Shown here in pieces: positions 1 through 6,719 of a DNA stretch of 64,000 bases. Under the pieces are notes generated by a model. The model searched no databases, was not told the DNA's origin, and saw only the letters and a program-made list of their open reading frames with translations. Source of the DNA: Streptomyces sp. NBC_00223 (lineage in GTDB: Bacteria > Actinomycetota > Actinomycetes > Streptomycetales > Streptomycetaceae); contig NZ_CP108109.1 of the NCBI RefSeq assembly GCF_036199905.1, positions 7,382,501-7,446,500 of the forward strand, given 5' to 3'. Made by a program: the position numbers and the translations under genes. Positions within the stretch are counted from its first letter, which is position 1. Each line of letters starts with the position of its first letter.

Positions 1-336
1 CCGTGGCTGCTGCCTGCACCGCTCATGGCCTGCCTGGACATCGTGGTCACCCGCCAGGACGCGAAGGTGAAGCCCGCCCCCGACGGCCTGCACATGGCGC
101 TCGCCGCCCTGGACGCGCGGCCGGAGCGGGCGGTGTTCGTCGGCGACAGCCCCGTCGACATGAGTGCCGCCCTCAACGCCGGAGTCACCGCGCTCGGCGC
201 GGGTTGGGGCTGGCACCCGCCGGACGCTCTCGTCCGGGCCGGGGCCCGCCAGGTCCTGGCCGTACCGACCACCATCGGCACCGGGCTGCTGCACCACATA
301 TCCCGCGCGCCCGGCCGTACCACCCCGATACGATAG
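1..336 (+). CDS. HAD-family hydrolase, C-terminal part
   Basis: The reading frame is open from the first base of the window, so only the C-terminal 111 residues are present. The motif K-x-K-P-A-P near residue 22 is HAD motif III (lysine). V-F-V-G-D-S-P-V-D near residue 48 is motif IV, whose acidic residues bind Mg2+. Members are phosphatases of the phosphoglycolate phosphatase/beta-phosphoglucomutase type. The nucleophile Asp (motif I) and the cap domain lie upstream of the window, so the substrate cannot be inferred. The gene is followed directly by a strong hairpin terminator. An internal ATG at 25 exists but would remove conserved sequence. Confidence 0.8.
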   Translation, partial: PWLLPAPLMACLDIVVTRQDAKVKPAPDGLHMALAALDARPERAVFVGDSPVDMSAALNAGVTALGAGWGWHPPDALVRAGARQVLAVPTTIGTGLLHHISRAPGRTTPIR

Positions 337-338
337 AA

Positions 339-363
339 GGGCGCCCCGGTTCCCGGGGCGCCC
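339..363 (+). terminator. Hairpin terminator of the HAD gene
   Basis: Perfect 11-bp arms (GGGCGCCCCGG / CCGGGGCGCCC) with a 3-nt loop start 3 bases after the HAD stop codon. There is no long T run, which is usual for Streptomyces terminators. Confidence 0.75.
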
Positions 364-400
364 CACTGTACGGTCAACACCCATGGACAGAGGACAGGCG

Positions 401-445
401 ATGCGCGTGACGCGACGAGCGCCCGGCGCCGAGCTGGAGATCTGA
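401..445 (+). CDS. Possible 14-residue leader peptide
   Basis: A short frame, MRVTRRAPGAELEI, starts at an ATG preceded by a good Shine-Dalgarno-like GAGGACA. It sits between a terminator and the APH-like kinase gene, whose own TTG start has no clear ribosome site. It could be a leader peptide or the relic of a longer gene. I do not recognise it, and coding cannot be shown at this length. Confidence 0.25.
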   Translation: MRVTRRAPGAELEI

Positions 446-527
446 GAGCACCCGCTCCACTCCACCTTTCGGCCCGGCTCGGCGCGCGCACCCGCCCATC
501 ACCCCCTCACCCCCTTGTGAGTTCACG

Positions 528-1463
528 TTGACCCCACCCACCACCGGCCGCCTCGGCTGGACCGATCTTCCCCGCCTGCTCCGCGACAACCTCACCGGTG
601 CCCTCGGCGCCCCGGTCACCGATGTCGTCACGCCGAAGGGCGGGTTCGGCCACCAGCTCGCCGCCGCCCTCACCGCGGACAACGGCAGCCGCGCCTTCGT
701 CAAGGCCGCCCCCGACGGTGACCCGCTCTCTGCCTCCAACCTTCACGAAGCCCACGTCCTCGCCGCGCTTCCTGCCGGAGCCCCGGCCCCCAGCCTGCTC
801 GGCATCCACCGAGCGGCCGGATGGACCGCCGTCGTCATCGAACACCTCGACGGGCCGCACCCTGATCTGTCCCCCGGCTCCACCGACCCCGGTCACATCT
901 GGGCCCTGCTCGACAAACTCACCGGCGAACCAGCCCCGACCGCTTACGCGGCCGCGGTGACCACCGGCCGGCCCTCCACCACAGCGCGCCTGCACGGCTG
1001 GGCCCAGCTCGCGGCCGACCCGCCCGCCGACCTGCCCTCTGCCGCCCGGGCCCGCCTGCCTCGGCTCGCCGAACTCGAAGCGTCCTGGCCGGACCTCGCA
1101 CACGGGACCCGAATCGTCCACGGCGACCTGCGCGCCGACAACATGGTCCGCGACGCGGACAGAGGCGTGACCTTCGTGGACTGGGCCCACGCCACCACCG
1201 GCCCCGCCTGTATCGACGCCGTCTCCCTCGCTCCCCAGCTCGTACTCGCGGGAGCCGACCCCGCCGACGTCGCGCGCGCCCTGGACGAACACCCGGCCGC
1301 CACTGCCGAACCCCGCGCCGCGACCGCTTTCCTCGCCGCCCTCACCGGCCACTGGCACCGCAACGCCCGCCTCCCGGAACCCCCAGGAGCCCCCGGACTG
1401 CGCGACTACCAGCACCGCGCCGCCTCCGCCGGCCTCGCACTCCTGCTCCACCGTCTTCCCTAG
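528..1463 (+). CDS. Aminoglycoside phosphotransferase (APH)-like kinase
   Basis: This 311-aa protein has the APH/choline kinase fold signature. The Brenner motif H-G-D-L-R-A-D-N near residue 198 supplies the catalytic Asp, and F-V-D-W-A near residue 216 is the metal-binding DFG equivalent. An N-terminal lobe carries F-V-K-A-A, probably the ATP-binding lysine. Such proteins phosphorylate small hydroxylated molecules, and many actinobacterial members have no known substrate and do not confer resistance. The TTG start is the first possible start in this frame, and no better in-frame ATG or GTG lies upstream. The G-x-G-x-x-G loop of protein kinases is not obvious. No drug-resistance role should be assumed. 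Confidence 0.75.
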   Translation: MTPPTTGRLGWTDLPRLLRDNLTGALGAPVTDVVTPKGGFGHQLAAALTADNGSRAFVKAAPDGDPLSASNLHEAHVLAALPAGAPAPSLLGIHRAAGWTAVVIEHLDGPHPDLSPGSTDPGHIWALLDKLTGEPAPTAYAAAVTTGRPSTTARLHGWAQLAADPPADLPSAARARLPRLAELEASWPDLAHGTRIVHGDLRADNMVRDADRGVTFVDWAHATTGPACIDAVSLAPQLVLAGADPADVARALDEHPAATAEPRAATAFLAALTGHWHRNARLPEPPGAPGLRDYQHRAASAGLALLLHRLP

Positions 1464-1526
1464 CCCTAGCTAGCCGTCAGGCTCTCAATGCCCACTCGGG
1501 CCCTGCGCCGCTGACGCACTGACCGC

Positions 1527-1745
1527 ATGACCCCCGACGCCCCACTGCCCGGCCTCGCCACAGACGAGGAACTGGCTACGGGGCGTCGCGTCGTCCGCTG
1601 CGGTATGTGCGGTCGGCCGCTCACCGGCCGGGAAGCACGTCTTCGAGGGCTCGGGGCCGGGTGCAGACACAAGCTCGGCGAAGATGCGACCGTCCGCCGG
1701 CCCGGGAGGTTCGAGGTCGAGCAGGACGGGCTGCCGGGGGTGTAG
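1527..1745 (+). CDS. DUF6011-like small zinc-binding protein
   Basis: A 72-aa protein with C-G-M-C-G-R-P-L-T followed about 20 residues later by L-G-x-G-C-R. This is the layout of DUF6011 proteins common in actinobacterial accessory regions and phages. The cysteines suggest a single zinc site. No Shine-Dalgarno is visible before the ATG, so the start is uncertain. It faces the minus-strand small-gene operon tail to tail. Function is unknown. Confidence 0.55.
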   Translation: MTPDAPLPGLATDEELATGRRVVRCGMCGRPLTGREARLRGLGAGCRHKLGEDATVRRPGRFEVEQDGLPGV

Positions 1746-1759
1746 TTCGGCCTGCCGGT

Positions 1760-2023
1760 CTACACCCCGCCGGCCCGGGCCCGACGTCCAGGCCGGGTGC
1801 GGCCGATGCGCCGCTCGACCGCTTCCCGGTGCCGTACCGCGCTCAGCGCCATGGTCTCCAGCGCGGCGAGTGACAGGCCCCCCTGTCCGTCGCGTGCCGC
1901 CGCCGTACACCCCGGGTTCGCGCAGTGTGCGGGCGACGCGGTGGCACCCGTGTCGGGGTAGACCATGTTCTCCGGCGGCAGGTAGTGCACCCCGCAGATC
2001 ACGCAGCAGAACGTCGATCGCAT
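1760..2023 (-). CDS. Small Cys-rich hypothetical protein
   Basis: An 87-aa protein with F-C-C-V-I-C-G at the N terminus and C-A-N-P-G-C later, spacing that could form one zinc site. The C-terminal part is basic. It is the last gene of a minus-strand run of small genes (3157 down to 1760). A clear GGAGG ribosome site lies just upstream, downstream of the stop of the preceding 50-aa gene. Such genes are typical of actinomycete plasmids and integrative elements. I do not recognise the family. Confidence 0.55.
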   Translation of the reverse strand: MRSTFCCVICGVHYLPPENMVYPDTGATASPAHCANPGCTAAARDGQGGLSLAALETMALSAVRHREAVERRIGRTRPGRRARAGGV

Positions 2024-2032
2024 CCCAGCCTC

Positions 2033-2185
2033 CTAGCTGACCGTACCCTCGCCGCGGCACGTCCCGCAGGCCGCAGTGTATTCCCTCGTCTTCGCGACCT
2101 GGTTGCCGTTCTCGTCAAGTTCCACTTCGACCTTCGTGTGGGTCGTCACCCGATCGCCCTGGCATGCCGGGCACGTCTGCGCCAT
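2033..2185 (-). CDS. 50-aa DnaJ-type zinc-finger protein
   Basis: A 50-codon frame reads M-A-Q-T-C-P-A-C-Q-G near the start and C-G-T-C-R-G-E-G near the end. These two C-x-x-C-x-G knuckles are the hallmark of a DnaJ central-domain zinc finger. The gap between them is a charged stretch (K-V-E-V-E-L-D-E-N-G). The stop is 10 bases before the next gene. GGAGG lies only one base before the ATG, so initiation may be weak or coupled. The paired Cys motifs make a real gene likely despite the length. Similar miniature proteins occur in Streptomyces accessory DNA, with no known partner. Confidence 0.6.
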   Translation of the reverse strand: MAQTCPACQGDRVTTHTKVEVELDENGNQVAKTREYTAACGTCRGEGTVS

Positions 2186-2276
2186 GCCTCCAGGGTGGCA
2201 GCCTGGCGCTCGTCGCGCACTCGAACAGAGCAGAACACCCCGCCACCGGACGGCGGCGGAGCGGAGGTGTGCGGGG

Positions 2277-2720
2277 TCAGATGATCGGCGCCCACTCGTC
2301 GGCGCGGTGGTCCGGGTGATCCGAGTACGCGCGCGCGAGGTGGCACAGCACGGGCGTCAGCACGGTGACGGCAATCCTCCCCGGGCCGCTCGTGGCAGCG
2401 TCCGGTGCGGCCATGTCCACGACCATCTGGTCGTACATGGCCAGCACACCGCGCGTCGCCTCGACATCACGGAGGACTCGCGCCGGGTCGTAGCGGGCAA
2501 TGCGCGGGGCATCCTCGGTCGACTCGGACACCGACGCGTCGCCACCCCGGCGCCCACCAGCGATGACATCTGCACCGCCGCAACTGCGGATCGCCCCGGC
2601 GTAATCCGAGTCGTCAGCCGACCATGCCCCCGGTGTGGCCGCCCGTGCGTCCGCCTCGTCCTCGTCCAGGCGCGCCCGCAGGAACGCCGCTACCTCCGCT
2701 GCTACGACTTCGTTCTTCAT
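2277..2720 (-). CDS. DUF6221-like protein
   Basis: A 147-aa protein. Family-like features are the N-terminal E-V-A-A-F-L-R-A-R-L-D-E-D-E, then A-T-P-G-A-W, then I-A-R-Y-D-P-A-R-V-L-R-D-V-E, and Y-S-D-H-P-D-H-R near the end. This matches DUF6221 proteins of Streptomyces, which are of unknown function. The ATG at 2720 is chosen because it overlaps the stop of the upstream frame as ATGA and begins the conserved helix. A longer frame to 3017 only reads into the frameshifted neighbour. Confidence 0.65.
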   Translation of the reverse strand: MKNEVVAAEVAAFLRARLDEDEADARAATPGAWSADDSDYAGAIRSCGGADVIAGGRRGGDASVSESTEDAPRIARYDPARVLRDVEATRGVLAMYDQMVVDMAAPDAATSGPGRIAVTVLTPVLCHLARAYSDHPDHRADEWAPII

Positions 2721-2978
2721 CGCGTGCTGCTTTCCTTGCTTGCCGGTGGTGCGGATGAGCTTAGGGCGGGTTCGGCGTAGCTCGGGTCGTCCTCGTGGCA
2801 CGGCCCCCGGCACTGGCGTCCCCGGCACGGCAGCGGGCACCAGGCGGCGCCGATCAGCCAGCCGGTCTCGGGGCGCCGTGCGGGCCACGGTGCAGCGGGG
2901 CCCGGTGCAGGCGAGGCGCTGGCCGAGGTGCTCCGGCTCGCGCAGGCGGTTCCCCACCGTGCTCCGATCGGCGGTCAC
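2717..2978 (-). pseudogene. Frameshifted Cys-rich small protein
   Basis: A GTG at 2978 overlaps the upstream stop as GTGA. The frame reads through C-T-G-P-R-C-T-V-A-R-T-A-P. The plausible continuation, E-T-G-W-L-I-G-A-A-W-C-P-L-P-C-R-G and then C-R-G-P-C-H-E-D-D, lies in another frame that ends exactly at the ATGA overlap with the DUF6221 gene. Dropping one C from a CCCC run at about 2862-2865 joins the two into one 86-aa Cys-rich protein. So this is either a one-base insertion, a sequencing error in a homopolymer, or programmed slippage. Both ends match operon overlaps, which strongly supports one original gene. Confidence 0.6.
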
Positions 2979-3157
2979 GACGCCTCCCGGTGGCAGGGCG
3001 CGACCGGATGGACGCACCAGTTCGCAGCGGTGAGCACGACCCGGCTCCCGTTGCAGCAGGTGAGGAACAGAGCCATCCGGTTGTCGTCCACGGTGCCGCA
3101 GCGGTCCAGCCCGTCGGCCGGCCGGTGGTAGACGACGTGCTCACCGACGGGCGGCAC
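2975..3157 (-). CDS. 60-aa hypothetical protein abutting CRISPR array 1
   Basis: The protein contains H-V-V-Y-H-R-P, then F-L-T-C-C-N-G-S and N-W-C-V-H-P-V, with a Cys/His pattern suggesting metal binding. GTG at 3157 is the first start; its TGA overlaps the next GTG. The same frame stays open upstream (A-L-T-L-A-F-P-G-D) to the leader-distal CRISPR repeat at 3221-3247. The original N terminus could therefore have been cut off, but no start codon is seen there. First gene of the minus-strand small-gene operon. Confidence 0.5.
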   Translation of the reverse strand: MPPVGEHVVYHRPADGLDRCGTVDDNRMALFLTCCNGSRVVLTAANWCVHPVAPCHREAS

Positions 3158-3220
3158 GTAGCCGCTCAGGGTCGGGTCGCCGGGGAACGCCAGGGTGAGT
3201 GCCCAATCGAGGTCGAGCGC

Positions 3221-3857
3221 GGACCACCCCGCTCGCGCGGGAAGAACGGCGGCGGGAAGAGCGGCCCGACCTCGGGCGGCCGGACCACCCCGCTCGCGCG
3301 GGGAGAATCGGCGGTGTGGCGTGACGGGCCCGGAGCACTACCGGACCACCCCGCTCGCGCGGGGAGAACGCGCTGCACCGCTTCATGACACACCGCAGAG
3401 CCGGCCCACCCCCGCACGCGCGGGGAGAACGAACTGGAGTCGGCCGTCCCCGACCGGGGCCTCGGACCACCCCCGCACGCGCGGGGAGAACGACCCGACG
3501 TTTTTGAGAACGCCGCCGATTTGCGGACCACCCCCGCTCGCGCGGGGAGAACGCCCGCCGGACCGCCTGCGCGTCATCGAGGGTCGGACCACCCCCGCTC
3601 GCGCGGGGAGAACCGCTCGAACCCCTCTCGGCAGCCTGCGTTGGGCGGACCACCCCCGCTCGCGCGGGGAGAACTCAAGCTCAAGCCCGCGTGGACGGCG
3701 CTGCAACGGACCACCCCCGCTCGCGCGGGGAGAACGTCGTAGTCCATGAACGCGGCCTGGACCTCGGCGGACCACCCCCGCTCGCGCGGGGAGAACACGG
3801 GGCCCACTCCTGCCGGTAGTCGGGGTGGTGGACCACCCCCGCTCGCGCGGGGAGAAC
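3221..3857 (-). CRISPR. CRISPR array 1, type I-E-like, 11 repeats
   Basis: Repeats start at 3221, 3282, 3343, 3403, 3464, 3525, 3586, 3647, 3708, 3769 and 3830, spaced 60-61 nt (28/29-nt repeat, about 32-nt spacer). Read on the minus strand each repeat begins GTTCTCCCCGC and ends GCGGGGGTGGTCC. It forms the Cas6e-type hairpin CCCCGC/GCGGGG with loop GCGA (GCGT in repeats 4-5). The 29th base is G in all but the leader-proximal copy, as expected for a PAM-derived base. Repeats 1-3 (low coordinates) have lost a C, and repeats 1 and 2 also have substitutions near the GTTC end; this marks the old leader-distal end. No cas gene is present in the window. Confidence 0.95.
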
Positions 3858-3943
3858 CCTTTACGACCTGCGGGTTTGGAAGGGCTTTGCAATTCCTTGG
3901 CTCGGTTGCTGTCCGCTCACTGGGCCAGTGTGTCAGACCCACG
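3858..3943 (-). promoter_or_regulatory. Leader of CRISPR array 1
   Basis: About 85 bp directly beyond the least degenerate repeat. It is AT-richer than its surroundings and nearly identical (about 10 differences) to the sequence beside array 2. Conservation of this flank between arrays, with degenerate repeats at the opposite end, sets array polarity: transcription and spacer acquisition run from high to low coordinates. Confidence 0.8.
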
Positions 3944-4021
3944 CGACCGGCCCTCGAACGCAGCGGCGCCCGACCGGGCTTGCTGGTCGGGCGCCGCTGG
4001 TGCCGTGTGGCCTGGGCGTGG

Positions 4022-4231
4022 TTACGACGGGTTGAACTCGCCGCTGCTGATCCCTTGGACGAATGCGCGGAACTCGCTCGGTGTGAAGACCAGGGCGGGG
4101 CCGTTGGCGTTCTTGCTGTCGCGCATGGCAACCCGGTGACCATCGAGGAAGGCGACCTCGACGCACTGTCCGTTGTTCGCGGAACGGCTGGACTTGCGCC
4201 ACACCGCTCCCGTCAGTTCTGAACTCTTCAC
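4022..4231 (-). CDS. DUF397 protein
   Basis: This 69-aa protein has the family hallmarks W-R-K-S-S-R-S, C-V-E-V-A, V-A-M-R-D-S-K and F-T-P-S-E-F-R-A-F. DUF397 proteins are small partners encoded next to XRE-DUF5753 regulators in Streptomyces, where some pairs act in development and some behave like toxin-antitoxin-type pairs. The GTG at 4231 overlaps the stop of the XRE gene (GTGA), so translation is coupled. A longer frame to 4300 adds only shadow sequence. Confidence 0.9.
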   Translation of the reverse strand: MKSSELTGAVWRKSSRSANNGQCVEVAFLDGHRVAMRDSKNANGPALVFTPSEFRAFVQGISSGEFNPS

Positions 4232-5112
4232 GGCTGAAGCTCCTTTGTCGCTCGATGAAGAAGGTCCCGCGTCTCCTCGTCGTTCAGGGCGGAACCCCAA
4301 ATGGATTGGAACGCCGCGTCGTAGCGTTCGACCTCGTTCGACTTGTCCAGGTACAGGTCCCCGGTGAAACCGTCGACGAAGACCGTCGGCGGCTCGCTCG
4401 GCTGTCCGTCGCCGTTGACGGGGAAGCGCAGCATCGTGAACGGCCCGGACATGATCCCGGCGTGCATGCCGACCCCGAAAGGCACCACGCGGATGGAGAC
4501 GTTCGGAAGTCGCGACATCTCCGCCAAGTACTCAAGCTGCGCGGACATTGCGGCGCGTCCGCCGATCGGACGGCGGAGCACAGCCTCGTTGAGGGCTACC
4601 TCCAGTGCGGGCGGCGCGGTAACCCTGGTCAGCAGTGCTTGCCTGGCGAGCCGCACATGCACACGCCGTTCGATCTCCTCGTCACCTACGTTCGGGTTGT
4701 CCTCGCGGATCAACGTGTGGGCGTAGTCCTTCGTCTGTAGAAGTCCGGGCACCAACTCAGTGGTGTACTGGCTCATCCGGGCCGCCGCTTCTTCCAGCCC
4801 GATGTACAGGTCGAAGTTCTCCGGGATCACGTCACCGTACGCGTGCCACCAGCCCCGGCCCTTCGTCTCCTTGGCGAGGCCCATGAGCGCCTGGGTCATC
4901 TCGGCATCAGCGCCGTACGCCCGGCACATGGCCTCAACGTCCAGACTCCGCATGGACGTTTGCCCGGTCTCGATGCGCCAGATCTTCTGATCTGACCACT
5001 CCAGGGCTGTCGATGCCGCACGTACGGTCAGCCGCGCGCGATTGCGCAGCTCGCGCAGGTGTCGGCCCAGTTGACGGCGAGGCACGGTCGAACCGTTTGC
5101 CGCTTCCACCAC
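4228..5112 (-). CDS. XRE-family regulator with DUF5753
   Basis: A 294-aa protein. Residues about 14-70 form a helix-turn-helix (L-G-R-H-L-R-E-L-R, then K-I-W-R-I-E-T-G). Residues about 95-285 are DUF5753, recognisable by Y-I-G-L-E-E-A-A, L-V-P-G-L-L-Q-T and Y-L-D-K-S. The tandem GTG start has GGAGG 8 bases upstream. It forms an operon with the DUF397 gene. Members are DNA-binding regulators of morphogenesis or of their own operon. Here the pair lies between two CRISPR arrays and is divergent from the 5363 operon, so it may control the shared gap. Confidence 0.9.
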   Translation of the reverse strand: MVEAANGSTVPRRQLGRHLRELRNRARLTVRAASTALEWSDQKIWRIETGQTSMRSLDVEAMCRAYGADAEMTQALMGLAKETKGRGWWHAYGDVIPENFDLYIGLEEAAARMSQYTTELVPGLLQTKDYAHTLIREDNPNVGDEEIERRVHVRLARQALLTRVTAPPALEVALNEAVLRRPIGGRAAMSAQLEYLAEMSRLPNVSIRVVPFGVGMHAGIMSGPFTMLRFPVNGDGQPSEPPTVFVDGFTGDLYLDKSNEVERYDAAFQSIWGSALNDEETRDLLHRATKELQP

Positions 5113-5362
5113 TTGGTGTACCTCCGATCTGGAACTCAGCTTACATCCGTAATGGAAGCCTGTGTCTTCTCATTATGGAATGGGAGACAGGCGTTCGAAC
5201 ATTTGGCTTCCTGATTTCCAATCTGGAGTGTTGCATATTCGAGCTTTCCAGTGCTTCACTCTTCTCATCACGCAGGGCACAGAGAGATTGACGCCTCGTG
5301 ATCGAGGGCGGGCTGACGTGGCACAAACCGTTACCGCCCCCCACCCACTATGAGGAGGCGGG
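5113..5362. promoter_or_regulatory. AT-richer divergent promoter region
   Basis: A 250-bp gap between the XRE gene and the resolvase-like operon. It is clearly less GC-rich than the rest, with short inverted repeats such as TTCCAATCTGGA (5217-5228) and repeated AATGG words. It probably contains both promoters and the XRE operator. No exact sigma site is assigned. Confidence 0.45.
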
Positions 5363-5680
5363 ATGAAGCCACCCATCTACGGCTACATGCGGGCGTATGA
5401 CAGGACGCCGGAGTCCCAACTGTTGCGGGATGAGCTGGTGTTGTTCCAGTGGGCGCAGGCTGAGGGGTATGACCTGGCGCTGATTTACAAGGAGGTCGAC
5501 GAGGGCAGCGTCGCGGAGTTGGGCGAGCTGGTGGAGGAGTTGCGGCGTACGGGGGACCGTGCGGTGGTTGTGCCGTCGATCGCGCACTTGGGTTCGGGCC
5601 GCGTCCTCCAGGACCACTTGTGGGCGTATGTCGTGCACTGCGCCGACGCTGAGATCCATGAAGCGGTGGTGGCCCGGTGA
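5363..5680 (+). CDS. Resolvase-like domain protein lacking catalytic Ser
   Basis: A 105-aa protein with the outline of a serine-recombinase N-terminal domain: Y-G-Y-M-R near the start, a central helix, and the strand-turn V-V-V-P-S-I-A-H-L-G-S-G near the end (compare V-x-x-x-D-R-L-x-R in resolvases). The nucleophilic serine normally after Y-x-R-V is replaced (R-A-Y-D), and there is no DNA-binding domain. Active recombination is therefore unlikely, and a regulatory or structural role is more plausible. A GAGGAGG ribosome site precedes the ATG, and the stop overlaps the next gene (GTGA). Confidence 0.55.
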   Translation: MKPPIYGYMRAYDRTPESQLLRDELVLFQWAQAEGYDLALIYKEVDEGSVAELGELVEELRRTGDRAVVVPSIAHLGSGRVLQDHLWAYVVHCADAEIHEAVVAR

Positions 5681-6312
5681 CGGCGCCGGTGGAGATGCGT
5701 GTGTGCTCGGTCCGGCTGGCGGCGGTGCCGGCGGCGGTCCGTCTGTCGCGAGCGTTCGTCCGGCGGACGCTGACCGGCTGGCAGCTGTTGGAGCGGGCCG
5801 ACAGCGCCCAGCTGATCGTCAGCGAGCTGGCCACCAACGCGGTGAGGGAAGCCACCGGCATCGGTCCCAACCCCTTCCCCTTCCCCTTCCCGTTCACCTC
5901 CCCGCGGCGCGAGGCGGCCGGGGCGCGCCATGTCATCGGGGTGCAGCTGCGCCTGGTCGACCGGCGCTTGTACGTGGAGGTGTGGGACGGGGGCGGCGGT
6001 ACGCCCGCCGTGGCGGCGGCGTCCGGGGATGCCGAGGGCGGGCGGGGGCTGCTGCTGGTGCAGGCGCTCAGTGAGCGGTGGGGCACCGCGCACCCGGCGG
6101 CCGGCGGCAAGGTCGTCTGGTCGGAGCTGGAACTCACCGCCCCGGCCGACTCGCCGGCTGCGCGCACCGGGTTACCGCAGGGGTGCCCGGACGGTCATGA
6201 CCCGGCGGTCTGCGAGGAGTTGCGGGTCGTGGACTTCGCGCTCATGCAGCGCGTGGTCGACGGACTCTGCTCCGCGCCGCGCCACAGCACCGGGACGGCG
6301 GCGGTCGTATGA
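5677..6312 (+). CDS. ATP-binding (GHKL) regulatory protein with TTA codon
   Basis: A 211-aa SpoIIAB/RsbW-like HATPase. The N box is L-I-V-S-E-L-A-T-N-A-V near residue 50, and V-E-V-W-D-G-G-G-G with G-G-R-G-L-L-L-V form the ATP lid and G boxes. Between them is an unusual P-F-P-F-P-F-P-F run encoded by a CCCCTT-type microsatellite (about 5870-5895). Codon 166 is TTA (6172-6174), the rare leucine codon read by bldA tRNA, so expression may be developmentally timed. Translationally coupled on both sides. Such proteins bind sigma or anti-sigma partners; none is identifiable here. Confidence 0.85.
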   Translation: MTAPVEMRVCSVRLAAVPAAVRLSRAFVRRTLTGWQLLERADSAQLIVSELATNAVREATGIGPNPFPFPFPFTSPRREAAGARHVIGVQLRLVDRRLYVEVWDGGGGTPAVAAASGDAEGGRGLLLVQALSERWGTAHPAAGGKVVWSELELTAPADSPAARTGLPQGCPDGHDPAVCEELRVVDFALMQRVVDGLCSAPRHSTGTAAVV

Positions 6313-6584
6313 CCACGACCCCCACCGGGACCCGTACCCGTACTCGTACGCGCAGGCGCCCGGGCGTGCTGCACCAGGAACCGGCGGCGGTGACCTGGGC
6401 CCGGGAGAAGTGCGGCCTGACCAAACGGGCCCTCGCACAGGCCGTGGGCATCTCGGAACAGCTGGTCGGTGAAATCGAGTCCGGCTGGCGCAACGCCACC
6501 CCCGCCAACCTGGCCAGGATCGCCGACGCCCTGAACTGCCCGGTGGTCTTCCTGGAGCGCAAGCGCGCACCTCTATCGGCGTAG
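6309..6584 (+). CDS. Small XRE-family HTH protein
   Basis: A 91-aa protein whose residues about 28-85 form a Cro/CI helix-turn-helix: L-T-K-R-A-L-A-Q-A-V-G-I-S, E-I-E-S-G-W-R-N, then L-A-R-I-A-D-A-L-N. The N terminus carries a T-R-T-R-T-R-T-R repeat. The ATG overlaps the preceding stop (ATGA). Third gene of the coupled resolvase-like/ATP-binding/XRE operon. Probably an autoregulator, with an unknown target. Confidence 0.8.
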   Translation: MTTTPTGTRTRTRTRRRPGVLHQEPAAVTWAREKCGLTKRALAQAVGISEQLVGEIESGWRNATPANLARIADALNCPVVFLERKRAPLSA

Positions 6585-6719
6585 GGCCCGAGCCCGGCCC
6601 CGGGCCGCCCCTGCCCTCAAACGCCCGGGCGGGCTCAGTGTTCGGCCACCCGGCCCGCTACGTCGCCCCCGGACGCGAAGCACAAATCACACCGACAGGA
6701 AAACGGAGACACCAACCGT

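Noticed and set aside
528..1463. Antibiotic resistance gene
   Set aside because: APH fold alone does not show resistance; many actinobacterial members act on other small molecules.
3195..3892. Open frames with repeated P-P-L-A-R-G-E-R or F-S-P-R-E-R-G-W motifs
   Set aside because: These are translations of CRISPR repeats, not a repeat protein.
5363..5680. Active transposon resolvase
   Set aside because: Catalytic Ser and DNA-binding domain are missing and no terminal inverted repeats or transposase are nearby.
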